A DNA stretch of 64,000 bases from Acanthaster planci (Eukaryota; Echinodermata; Asteroidea; Valvatida; Acanthasteridae): contig NW_019091509.1 in NCBI RefSeq assembly GCF_001949145.1, forward strand, positions 94,616 through 158,615. Direction: 5' to 3'. The translations under genes and the position numbers were made by a program. The notes under the pieces were generated by a model. The model was not told the origin of the DNA. It did not search any database and was given only the letters and a program-made list of their open reading frames with translations. How positions within the stretch are numbered: position 1 is the stretch's first letter; each line of letters begins with the position of its first letter. Shown piece after piece: positions 1 to 9,629 of this stretch.

Positions 1-1500
1 ATATGTTGGCATCTACTGCCATGTTAAATTTCCTAGTTTTATTGCGTAATTTCCTGCAAAAATCCACTGACTTGATTTTCTCTGGATCCATCACGACGCC
101 TTGTTTGGACACAAAGTGTCCGAGGTACAACACCAGCTTCTTGAAAAGCTCACATTTCTTGGGCTTTAGCTTTAAACTGGCCTCCCGTAAGCGCTGGAAT
201 ACAATCTCCAAGCGATTTAACTTTTCCTGCACTGTCCCTGCGAAGATGATTATGTCGTCAAGATATACAAGCAGTATGTTCCATTGCAGGTCAGCAAGCA
301 CCTGCTCCATTAGTCTTTCAAATGTCGAGGGTGCATTGCAGAGGCTGAATGGCATGACCCGCCAACAGCAGAGGCCTCTGCGCAACACAAATGCTGACTT
401 CTTCCCTGCTTCCTCATCCATCTCAACTTGCAAATACCCAGCAGTTAGGTCTGAAGTAGAAAACCACACTTCGCCTGCTAAGGTGTCCAACGAGTTATCG
501 ATACGTGGTATCGGGTACACATCCTTCACTGTCAATGAATTGAGGCGGCGATAATCTACACAGAACCTCTTGGTCCAATCTTTTTTCTCACCAGTACCTC
601 GCTGCCCATGGACTATCGCATGGCTCAATCATTCCATTGTCAAGCAGATTTTTAACCTGCCGTGTGATCTCCTCCTGCTCTGCCAGTGAGTGTCTCCCCG
701 GTCTCTCCTTCGTAGGCACTGCGTTCCCTGTATTGATGTGGTGTTTAACCCAGTCGGTCCGGCCTATGTCTCCACCTCCCTTAGAAAAGACATCCTGGTA
801 GTCTATTAGTAATTTTGCAATTGCTCTGTGGTGCTCCTGATCCACTTCAGTCTTACACCTGTTGAACAAATCAACTAAGTGTTCAGGAACATTTGTCTGG
901 CCATCATCCTGTGGCCGCTTCTCTGGCACACACTCAATCTCCTTTTCACCTGGTGTTAGATAACCTGCCATTGTTCCACTATGTACCACACACTCCAGCT
1001 TCCCGGGATTGTATACACGAATCGGTAAAACCTCTTGGTCACCTGACACCACCACCCGAGCCACAATCATCCCTTTACTTGCAATCTCACTACAATCCAG
1101 TGGCTCCAGTATCCCTGGCCCATTCACCGTGCTCCTCCCCGCTACATGTCCTGGCAGAATCGCCTTGTGGCCAGTCAGCACCTGATTCGTCCCCCCGACG
1201 ACAATCTTGGCACAAATATTCGCCTCACTGTCTTCACTACACTTTACATTCTCCCCGTTGACGGTAAGCTCAAGTGTCTTAAATTCAAACTGCCACATGT
1301 TGGATAAAAGAAATCCATGCCCAAGATTCCATCTGGCGACTGCAAATGCCAAAATGTCACATACACCGGATACATTGTCCTCCCCACCTGTAGTTCGATC
1401 CAAGCGCTACCCAACGTCTTAATATGTGAACCATCTGCGTTCTGGATACACGAACCCACCGAGGAGAGATTTGGCCTTCATTCTGGCGGTATTTTGTAGA
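1..1500 (-). pseudogene. Gypsy pol relic: protease and reverse transcriptase
   Basis: Minus-strand translation near 1320-1370 gives the segment PDGILGMDFF, the conserved end of a retroviral-type aspartic protease. Positions about 1250-590 carry the protease-RT linker and the start of RT, ending in the typical SPWAA motif near 600. Further left, positions about 250-275 encode YLDDIIIF, the RT catalytic YxDD motif with its two aspartates. The frame changes near 1290, inside the end of the protease, and again near 590 in an A-rich run, so the polyprotein is broken at least twice. Polymerase function is inferred from family membership only; this copy is defective. Confidence 0.8.
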
Positions 1501-1658
1501 ACAATGTTGACGACAGAAAGGTGTCCATCGCCCCGGTGTCCACCAGAAGCCTCAACTGTTGTCCCATATTATTGCTGGCACAAACATGCCCCTCTTCGCT
1601 CTCTCTATTGGCATTCTGGGTTCTCTGTCCTCTTTGTCACCTAATGGCTGCTTGTCTC

Positions 1659-2940
1659 TTAGCCCTTGGTGGGTTCCAGCCCCCCCTCGGGCCTCAGGGT
1701 AGGCTGCCCATTGTTTCCCGTCCAATTCCTCTTAGCTGGAGGTTGTGTGCAGTCACGCGCAAAGTGTCTTTTCCTATCGCACCTGAAGCAAACAACGTCC
1801 TCCCTAGGTCGTCTCCTATAACTGGCGCCTGTGGGACCTTCCACCTTCGGCAGTTGGGTGTCTTCTTTACCTCTGGCACCATCTCGCACCAAACTGGCCA
1901 CTGTGTCCTTAGTTTTCGCATGAGATATCTGGAGGTCTTCCACTTCTTTCAGCAATTCCTTCACAGCATTGTCCGATTCCACCATCCTGTTGAATTTTGG
2001 ATTCCGGCCACTCCTCTGTTGCTCCACCGTCAGGAAGCTTTCTTTGGCCATTGCCGCCCTTGCTGCTTCGCCCTCTCTCTTATTGCTGGATCCTCGATCG
2101 CATCTGAGAAGTGGCCCTTCACTAGGCGGTCTCTGTCGTCGTCCCCAAAGTTCGGGTATGCCAACGCTGTCAATTCCCGGATTGACTCGCTCAATTCCCT
2201 CAAAGTCTGACCTCCAATTTCTCTCTTAAATCCTTGTAGATCATATCCCTCCTTGACGACAACACCTTGACAGCTGCCCCCTGCAAACTTGCCACTAAGA
2301 AGACCTTAGCCTGCTTGTCTGTCCAATCATTGGCCAGCTTGCATGCTTCAAAGTGCTGAATTAGTCTCTCCAAGGAGACTTCCCATTGTACCGATCGGGT
2401 GTGATGTTTGGTCCTCTTGTCTGTCCGCCAGCCTGCAACTCTCCTTTTGATTCAATCCCCACATCTTGCCTATTTAAGTCAGTTTCGCTACCAGTCGAAG
2501 TTGACTTCTCTCCACCTCGAGACTTCTCAGAGCTCCCCAATGTGAAATTTGTCCCCATAGACCAGCCTTTTGTTGCGTCGACCGTCTGCACAGACACTGA
2601 AATGCTTGCTGGCGTATTGGTAGGTGCCAGGAGCGAACTTTGTCCTTGATTCTGGCGTCAACCTGTAACCCTTCGCAGGTGTCGACGATATCAGGCCCAA
2701 ACTCCCAATATCTCCTCCCGTCTCGAAGCGCAGAGGTCCCATCGGCAGCGACTCCTCCTTCATTTCCCTTTGAGCACGCAACTGCTGATCTTCCAGTCCT
2801 GACTTGAAACCTCTTAACGAGTCCAGTTCCCCTTGCAAGTGACTTATCCTCAACTGGAGCTCTGCCTCAAGTTGCTGCTTCCTCTCTGCGTAATCCAAAG
2901 TTACTGGCGAGTCCTCCAAGACTCGTGGTTGCTCATCCGT
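1659..2940 (-). pseudogene. Gypsy gag relic with CCHC zinc knuckle
   Basis: The N-terminal part (about 2919-2527) is glutamine- and leucine-rich and probably coiled-coil. The C-terminal part (about 2051-1659) contains CFRCDRKRHFARDC, a CX2CX4HX4C zinc knuckle of the kind that binds genomic RNA in retroelement Gag. The middle shifts frame around 2550, and short blocks then continue in different frames. It lies directly upstream of the protease, as expected. Which frame change is an original programmed shift and which is decay cannot be told from one copy. Confidence 0.7.
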
Positions 2941-3089
2941 CCCTGCTGCATTCTCTTCTTTCCTTTAGTCCCTCCATGCTGTCCAGTATAGGTGATGTGC
3001 TGTTCCTATCTAGGTGTACTTTCCTATCTAGGTAGTTATTGGCGTTACTTCTGTTTGATGTACATGTAGGTTATGAGATGTGTTCTAAA

Positions 3090-3118
3090 CCTGGTGCCTA
3101 TCCCACTTCTAACACCAT
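3090..3118 (-). other. Probable primer-binding site of the Gypsy element
   Basis: On the minus strand, two bases after the inferred LTR end, the sequence begins TGGTGTTAGAAGTGGGAT. It starts with TGG, the complement of the tRNA CCA tail, at the position where a primer-binding site is expected. The primer tRNA was not identified. Confidence 0.5.
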
Positions 3119-3119
3119 T

Positions 3120-3570
3120 TGTGGCAAAATCCTCCCCTACACTCGCCAACGTTGTCGTCCGCCTAGGGCAGGCGACTACCTTCAGGCAAACCTGGGAAGG
3201 GGACGTACCCTGAGTAGGGCCTCGGCCATCCTACGAGCGGTCTAATAAGAAGGCCAGGGGGGCAGATTAATCCTTCTTGCCTCCACTTTAGGGTTCAACT
3301 CACCCTGGTACACGGCTCAGCTCGGCTTCATCGGAGCAAACCCACTCACCAGAGCACAAACGCGGAGGTTGGGCGCAAGAAGAGCCGGAAAATGCGGTGC
3401 AGCGTCAACAAGCGTGCAGTCCGAAAGAGCGCTGGGACGGAAGAGGCAGACTGCACACAAGCCACGTGCTTATATACCCACGCCGGGTACCAATGCCCAA
3501 CGCAATTTGTGTGCAACACGATGAGCTTGTGCATGAGTACCAGCGTCCATAAACTTCTCTAATGCTTACA
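3120..3570 (-). repeat. 5' LTR of the Gypsy element (about 451 bp)
   Basis: The segment has TGT...ACA ends: TGTAAGC at the high-coordinate end and GCCACA beside the primer-binding site on the minus strand. It contains a TATA box in the element's transcription direction. The outer boundary near 3570 is inferred from the TGT start, since no second LTR is in the window for comparison. Confidence 0.55.
3469..3476 (-). promoter_or_regulatory. TATA box of the Gypsy LTR
   Basis: The minus strand reads GGGTATATAAGCACGTGG, a TATATAAG core followed by an E-box-like CACGTG. It sits about 95 bp inside the LTR start, a usual place for the LTR promoter. Confidence 0.5.
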
Positions 3571-4479
3571 ACTGTCCAATAATTAGCTGTCCCGCTATAA
3601 TATAATGCAGATGAAGATCAGTGTTTGCTGTTTCAGAGATGTGACTGGGTCCAAGAAATGATACCACACTGTACATGTATAGTACCAGTAAGTAAAAAAT
3701 ATCTTAGTTTCATCCAGAGGCTACAGGGCATGACACTTGTGATTTTGAAAGGGGAGGGGGTTTAAGGGTGAAACCAGGTACAATTTGGTCTCTGTACCGA
3801 AAAATTTAATTGCCTGATTTTAAAACGTAATTAGTAAACACTAATCAAACTTGCTAAGTATTCAAGTATGTAAATATTTGTTATATAGATAGTTTGTTCT
3901 GTTATATTGGATTGTAGTTATAACAACATAAATGTCACATTGCCTTTCTTGTGTGTAATATTGATTTACGGAAAACCCCAGCAAAGGTTTATGTATAGCT
4001 TCACATCATGAAGAGTGTACATTCATTACCACAAGCTTCATAAAACTTCTTTAAAAAAGTCACAGCAAGTTGCCATATGCACAAAAGTTGATGCCTGTTA
4101 TGACCTAATCCGCAGGCATTTTCCAGACTCCAAAGAAAAAACAACCCAAATTTAAAACAAGTTGTCAAGAGTAGTACCCAATTATGCAGACATTCCAGAC
4201 TTCACTAGAGAAGGCATTCACATTGTAAACAGTTAAAGAAAGTACAGATTTGTTAGATTTTTTGCAAATGTCAGACATTGGTATGGAGATGCTTTGGGAA
4301 GATTTTGTCGGAGTTCACAATGGAACAAAGGAATGGTTAGTGCTAGAACACATTCTTAGCACCATTTAATTATTCTGAGAAAATTGCAGATTGAAAGAAA
4401 AAAAACCAGTCGGAAAGATGGTCAATGCTCCGGACATACAAATTGAGAGTATAATAACAAAAAAATTAATAATGCAACA
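3571..4479. other. AT-rich intergenic sequence, nothing recognised
   Basis: No open frame, repeat boundary or RNA gene was recognised. The right part (after about 4200) may already be upstream sequence of the decayed gene copy that follows, but I cannot align it to anything. Confidence 0.4.
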
Positions 4480-7022
4480 ATCAGTGAGACAGCTAAATGG
4501 CTACAAGAAATTCAACCTGATCTCTCCCTTTATCCAGTTACAAGAAAATTAATCTGGATTTATGACAAACTTATGAAACTGAACAAAAACAAGCAAAGGA
4601 AGAAGAGTGCTGAAAAACTGAAATGATTCCTTGAAGAGAGATTCCAATTTCTAGTCTGTACCCAGACTGCATCAGGTTCTCAGTATCTTCCTGTTCCAAG
4701 ACCTCATTCATTGATGCTGCCAGGTAAGCTTAGTCATCTTCATAACCCATCCACTTCCAACATATTGGAGAAGGCAGTAGCAGAGCAACTCAAGACCACA
4801 GATGACAGAGTAAAAGAGCTGGCAAAGGAATTACAGCAAGTGAATGGGATTGCTGAAGAGAAGAATAAGCTGGTGAAAACCCCAGAGAGCAGACTGGTGA
4901 ATAGGGAAACTACTGAAGAGGGAAAGGGGACGTGCACACTACTACAGAAAAAAAGACAGAAGGCATACAAAAGGTTGAGAAGCCAGAACTATCTGAAGAA
5001 CCGTGTCATCAGACAGGGATCTTGGAGCAAGATGAGTTGGAAGATTTGAGGAGGCAAAAGTGGAGCTGGAATACAGATATGACATTCTGAAGGAAGAAAT
5101 TTCCAGTGATATTGGTGACTTGTATAATGAAGAGGAAAGGGAATTTACACCCGAAACCCAAAGATGTGTGCATGCATTACTTTCTGAAAATATAGCAACA
5201 AATTGAGTGGTTAGCGTTATCTCTGAAGTAATACAACTGGCTGGAAAGACTACTAACTGACTTCCAAGTCAAACAACAGTCTGCAGCATAAACATACAAT
5301 GACTTGTCATAGCCCAAAAGCCTGTTGCAGAAGAGTTGCCATCAAAAGAGTCTACCACTTTAGCGACAGATGAAACATCAAAATATGGAAGTAAATATAG
5401 CGCTTTCACCATTGAAGATGACAAGAGACAACCTTTCTTGGTAAGGCTAAGGGATCTTGCAACAAAAACAGCAAAACACACGCTGGATGTGTTCAAGGAG
5501 ATACTTTGGAATATAGCGAGGGTCTACTTCAAACCCACAAATAACATTTTGTGTCCCAGAATTTATTGTTTCATATAAGAAATATGATGTCAGATCGTGT
5601 GGCAACAGGGGCCAAGTTTAACAAGTTGCTGGAGGCTTACATGTACATGTATGGGGCAGAGATATTGCCAGCCATGACAGAAGGATGGCCAGAGTAATGA
5701 GGATCTTCGAACTACACTAAAGAGGTTGAACAACTTCTTTTGAGCTCTCCACGGCCTGTTACATATGGCCGAAGTGGTCAACACAGCATCGAAAGAAGTG
5801 GAAGCCCTTCACTTTGAGGGAGAGGAAGAAGTCCCTGTAGAAGATGTTAGATTTAAAAAGACACCAGAATCAGGAACTTGTCGTATGATACGGACTGCAT
5901 GCAATGTCCTCGCCTGTGGCGGTGTTGCCAAGACCAGTTGTCATGGGAGATTTAAGAGCATGACAGGTGAGGAACTCAAGAAATATGGGTACAGAAGCTT
6001 ACCTCTAACACTGTATAGAGGTAACAGAGTTAATATACTGTTTCGCAATGCTTGTGTTGTGTTTCTCTTGCACAAGCATATGATTGAGTTCCTTCAAAAG
6101 GACAGAGGGGCACCTTGGGTCCTTCAGGATGTTCCATTTTTTGGCTGGATGCAAAGCATTTGGATTGATAGGCAAACTTATCACTGGCCCTCTGTTGAAT
6201 CTTATCATATCATATCATTCATATCTTAGATATGACTGACTAATATCTGCAGTTGGTGACCTTCTTGGCAGATGCTGATGTAGAGCACTTTTATGGGTGG
6301 GCAAGCAAGGCCCTTCCTAGATGTCAATGTTAAAGAAGATGTGCTATACCATGTCCTTACTGAACCCAGTCAGTATGATGGAGATTGTGAAGTCTTCCTA
6401 CAGTCTCTTCTCCCGGCAACGGCCAAACTGGTCAAAAAACTTTATCATGATTATTTGGCAGGTAGCAAATAAGGAGGTGCCTCGGAAGAAGTCAGGAGAA
6501 TGTCAAAGGGTATAGCCAAGCATACTAAATATTGTGAGACAGTGTTTGTCCTGTAAAGCTGCTACGAACATGACCCCACATCTCTACATTAAAAGCAGAA
6601 GCGAGTGTCATGTTCCCTCTCAACAAAACAGCAGAATGGCTGGATGCTAAGAGCATGGAGGAGGAGAAAGATCCCGATAGATTCTCGGAAGATGGTAATG
6701 GATGTTGTTAAGGCAGTTAAGAAGAGACAACTGAAAATTAAAGAGAAAAAGGCAAGGCAGACTAAACGAGAAAATGGAGAGAGCTGAGGTACCCGGAAAA
6801 GGGCCCATCATATATTGGGGTCTCCTTCAACAGGAAGATGAAGTTACCAAGGCAATGGAATGCCTTTTCAATTCAAACAAGTTGGAGTTGCTCAAGGCGC
6901 AAATAAAATGTCAGAAGAATGTGTTGGATCAGAAGCCCATGCAGCAACCCAAAACTATTCAATTGTTTCACTCAAAGTCAAGCAAAAATGAGACATCAGC
7001 TGACATCTCCTGCGTTAATTAA
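4480..7022 (+). pseudogene. Intronless decayed copy of an unknown multi-copy invertebrate gene
   Basis: A run of plus-strand coding blocks covers about 2.5 kb without introns but changes frame repeatedly: 4711-5049 (lysine/glutamate-rich, probably coiled-coil), 5336-5540 (with TLATDETSKYGSKYSAFTIE), 5595-6229 (with GTCRMIRTACNVLACGGVAK and MTGEELKKYGYRSLPLTLYR), 6321-6515, 6605-6787 (lysine-rich) and 6774-7022. Several in-frame stops separate them. The order of blocks resembles long uncharacterised proteins I associate from memory with marine invertebrate genomes, often in many copies; I know no function. The DETSKYG...K region might be part of a nuclease-like or transposase-like domain, but I see no motif that proves it. 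Absence of introns fits either a retrocopy or a mobile-element-derived gene. No poly(A) tail was seen after 7022. Confidence 0.55.
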
Positions 7023-7620
7023 GTATTTAAAACAAAATCCCTTAATTCTCAGATTCCAGTAATTCTTTCAATATTGTAATAATCTTAGCAAGACCTTTAT
7101 TTTACTCTATACAGTTTGCGCTGTTTTTCTTCACTTACTGATATAATGAAACACTGAATTTTCCAAAATGTGTGGTAGAAGTGGTACTTTTACAAGCCAT
7201 AACTTCATAACCCATTGTTTAATTTAAATACATGTAATTCTTGTTTTGTTGCATTTGTCTCATCGAGACCTTTAATGCGATATATACACTGTAGTTTGTC
7301 CATATTTTCTCAAAAAATAATTTTGGGGTAATATACAATGTACATGTACCAACATCTACTCAGGTTAGCTATAGCCTCTGGGAAGATTTGCTTCAGAAAG
7401 CGCAAATGGAGGTTTTCTCTGATACAATCACTTAATGATTGCTGGGTACTTTTCAAATGCCATGGCATACAGAACCATCAAAAAGATGGACCCGACAAGG
7501 CCTACGGAGAAGTGCCTTACTGTTCGGGAAGTACATGTACATCCCAAAAAGCTGTGATGGAGCTAAATTAGCGAATGTAGTCTGCTTCCTTGACCTGAAT
7601 CGAGATACTGTATGTTGTGA
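7023..7620. other. Intergenic, AT-rich; no gene recognised
   Basis: Nothing coding was recognised. From about 7340 on, the sequence appears to belong to the same diverged repeat block that continues to 8820. Confidence 0.35.
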
Positions 7621-7830
7621 TGAATCCAAAATGCACGAACAAACTGACCTGATTCGACTGAGCAGTTGTCTTTTGCCAAATCGCATTAAAACTTGGAAGT
7701 CAAAATTTACGTAAACTACGTGTAGGTCTGTCAGGATTGAGTAATGGTATCCTTAAGGTCAAAATGTAACTTAGAGAAAGTGGATTTTGTTTTCTTTTAT
7801 AGGAACAGGGTGCTAAAGGTAATGAATGCC
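7621..7830. repeat. Diverged repeat, copy 1
   Basis: Shares ordered landmarks with 8562-8820: TGAATCCAAAATGC, GATTCGACTGAGCAG, TTTTGCCAAA, TTGAGTAATGGT, CCTTAAGG, GAGAAAGTGG and ATAGGAACAGG. The offset between copies drifts from 941 to 991 bp, so the copies are old and carry indels. Confidence 0.6.
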
Positions 7831-7989
7831 AAACAAATCTCCATCCAGGGCAAGGAACCAGACTACATTCGCTTATTTGTCGTTCACAGATCTCTGCGGG
7901 GTGGTCATGTACGTGTACGCTGCCATTTTACCAAACAAATTCTCTCAAAAACTGACAGCCCTGTTCTCTTTTCCTTCTGATATAAAAGG

Positions 7990-8315
7990 ACATCACCAAC
8001 AACTTGTTTTGATAAGTTATTTCGAAAAAGTAGAATTTGTTCCCTTATAATGGGAACAGGGTGCACGGGTGCTAAAGGTAGTGAACCCTCTTTTCCTACC
8101 TCCATGGGTAAACTAACCATGCAAATTCGAATTCACTATGCATGCCATATGTCATGATAAAACACAGTTTCCCCTCAAAATTTCCTCAAAACCCTACCCT
8201 TTTTTGAAAGTAACCCTACAGTTATTGAGCATGATGTCAGTTGTCACAGTCATCTCCCAATGTGAATTCAAATGTTAAAATGTAACTCTCTCCTTTATTA
8301 TAGGAACCGGGTCCC
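7990..8315. repeat. Partial further copies of the same repeat
   Basis: Two shorter matches to the repeat's last third are visible: GGGAACAGGGTGCACGG... with GCTAAAGGTAGTGAA near 8050-8085, and ATAGGAACCGGGTCC near 8302. This suggests a degenerate array of the same unit between the two longer copies. Confidence 0.4.
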
Positions 8316-8561
8316 CAAATTTACAATCTCCCATTTTTCAAATGACATCCCTCAGGCCTCACCTCTCTCGAGCTCTGCTGACAATTTTTTGTCTGCCTTG
8401 CCCCCGGGCCATAGGTGTCCCCCTGAATCTACAGTACAGAGATGATCCTGGGCCATACTTACACAATCCCACAATTTCTTGGCCCAAACAGACACCTCTT
8501 TTCATACTTTTCGAAAGAATCTGTAGGGGACTTGGAGAACTTCCTTTACACTGCACTCTGA

Positions 8562-8820
8562 TGAATCCAAAATGCCTGAGTCACGTAACTAGACGAGAAA
8601 CAAAATTGCGTGATTCGACTGAGCAGAGTTGCCTTTTGCCAAACTCGAGTCAGAAATTTGTGGTTTTCTTGCTTAAGCCTTAAGTATTGTCAAAATTTAC
8701 CTCAGCTAGACTGGGCTATCAGATTGAGTAATGGTTCCTTAAGGACAAAATGTTTGTTAGTTTGAGAAAGTGGGCTTTGTTTCCTTTTCATAGGAACAGG
8801 TCCTAAAAGTAACGAACACC
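8562..8820. repeat. Diverged repeat, copy 2
   Basis: Second long copy of the unit at 7621-7830, in the same orientation and with the same ordered landmarks. It ends shortly before the MITE that begins at 8916. Confidence 0.6.
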
Positions 8821-8915
8821 CAGTCTCAGTAGGCCTACCGTGTACCCGGTACCCTGCAGCAACCTGTGCTGGTTTCTTTTCTTCATCGAGTCAACCATTG
8901 CGCTTGCAATGGACA

Positions 8916-9238
8916 TGTTACGCCCCAACTACAGCATAAGTCCCAACTATAGTTAGAGCAGTCCCAACTGTAGTGCTGGCCCAACTATTGTTGACCAACG
9001 TCTGTGGGAAATGTCTCAACATCATCCAAGTTAATGTGTCTCTCACTTGACACAATTCATCTAAAATGTGGCACTTTATCTGTTCATCTAGCCTATGACC
9101 AATGACATAACATTTGTAAATGACATGACTTTGGTACATGCTGAGCACATCATGTACACAGAACCTCTCTGCTGTAGTTGGGCCGGCCCAACTTTGTACC
9201 ACTCTAGTTGGGACCGATGCTCTAGTTTGGGCGTAACA
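8916..9238. mobile_element. MITE (323 bp) with about 30-bp terminal inverted repeats
   Basis: The left end reads TGTTACGCCCCAACTACAGC and the right end, reverse-complemented, TGTTACGCCCAAACTAGAGC; the match continues through GTCCCAACTA. CCCAACTA-like words recur inside, and 9177-9192 is a perfect 16-bp palindrome, GTTGGGCCGGCCCAAC. No transposase is encoded. No clean target-site duplication was found, so the superfamily is unknown. It lies about 270 bp upstream of the NDUFA8 start codon. Confidence 0.75.
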
Positions 9239-9506
9239 GAGACAATATAAACCACCGTGTACGAGTGGTTGCGTCCAACCTCGACTCTACGGGCTGCGTA
9301 TAGTAAGGAGATCGCGCAAGATATGTAGGAACCAACGTTGCAACGTTTGAGTGGCAAGATCGTTCCCATGGGAAGGAGGTTGAGTAGTAAATGTTATACA
9401 TCGCGCATATATGCATGCAGAGCACGTCAAGTCTTCTCTATCCACAGTACATGTAAATGTGCATGGATGATGTACTATAGTACGCGAAGTCAACATAGTT
9501 TCAAAG
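9239..9506 (+). promoter_or_regulatory. Inferred NDUFA8 promoter and 5' UTR
   Basis: This is the sequence between the MITE and the NDUFA8 start codon. I see no clear TATA box. The region has more CpG than its surroundings (for example GATCGCGCAAG near 9310 and TCGCGCATA near 9400), as is common at housekeeping promoters. The transcription start cannot be placed. Confidence 0.35.
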
Positions 9507-9629
9507 ATGCCTGAAGTAATGCAGTTGCCTCATGATGAGGAGCTAAGTGTACCTGTACTTCCTTTAACATCATCAGCGTTAAGAGCAGGTGCTCATCATC
9601 TGGCAAGACAATGTGATAAGCCGAACAAA
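9507..9629 (+). CDS. NDUFA8: NDUFA8 exon 1 (residues 1-41)
   Basis: Encodes [13 protein letters not shown]... to ...QCDKPNK and ends at the donor AAA|GTAAGC in phase 0. It holds only the first cysteine (C36) of the first CX9C motif; the partner is in exon 2. Confidence 0.96.

Larger units (their letters stand above)
1..3570 (-). mobile_element. Ty3/Gypsy LTR retrotransposon, truncated by window edge, decayed
   Basis: Read on the minus strand, the order is LTR, primer-binding site, Gag with a CCHC knuckle, aspartic protease, then reverse transcriptase, which is the Ty3/Gypsy order. The element enters at its 5' LTR (high coordinates) and runs off the left edge within the reverse transcriptase, so RNase H, integrase and the 3' LTR are not visible. 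The reading frame changes several times (near 2550, 1290 and 590), so this copy is not expected to make protein. No target-site duplication can be tested because the other end is outside the window. Confidence 0.85.

Noticed and set aside
1521-2210. A 229-codon plus-strand open frame
   Set aside because: It is antisense to the Gypsy gag with its CCHC knuckle, and its own sequence has no recognised motif.
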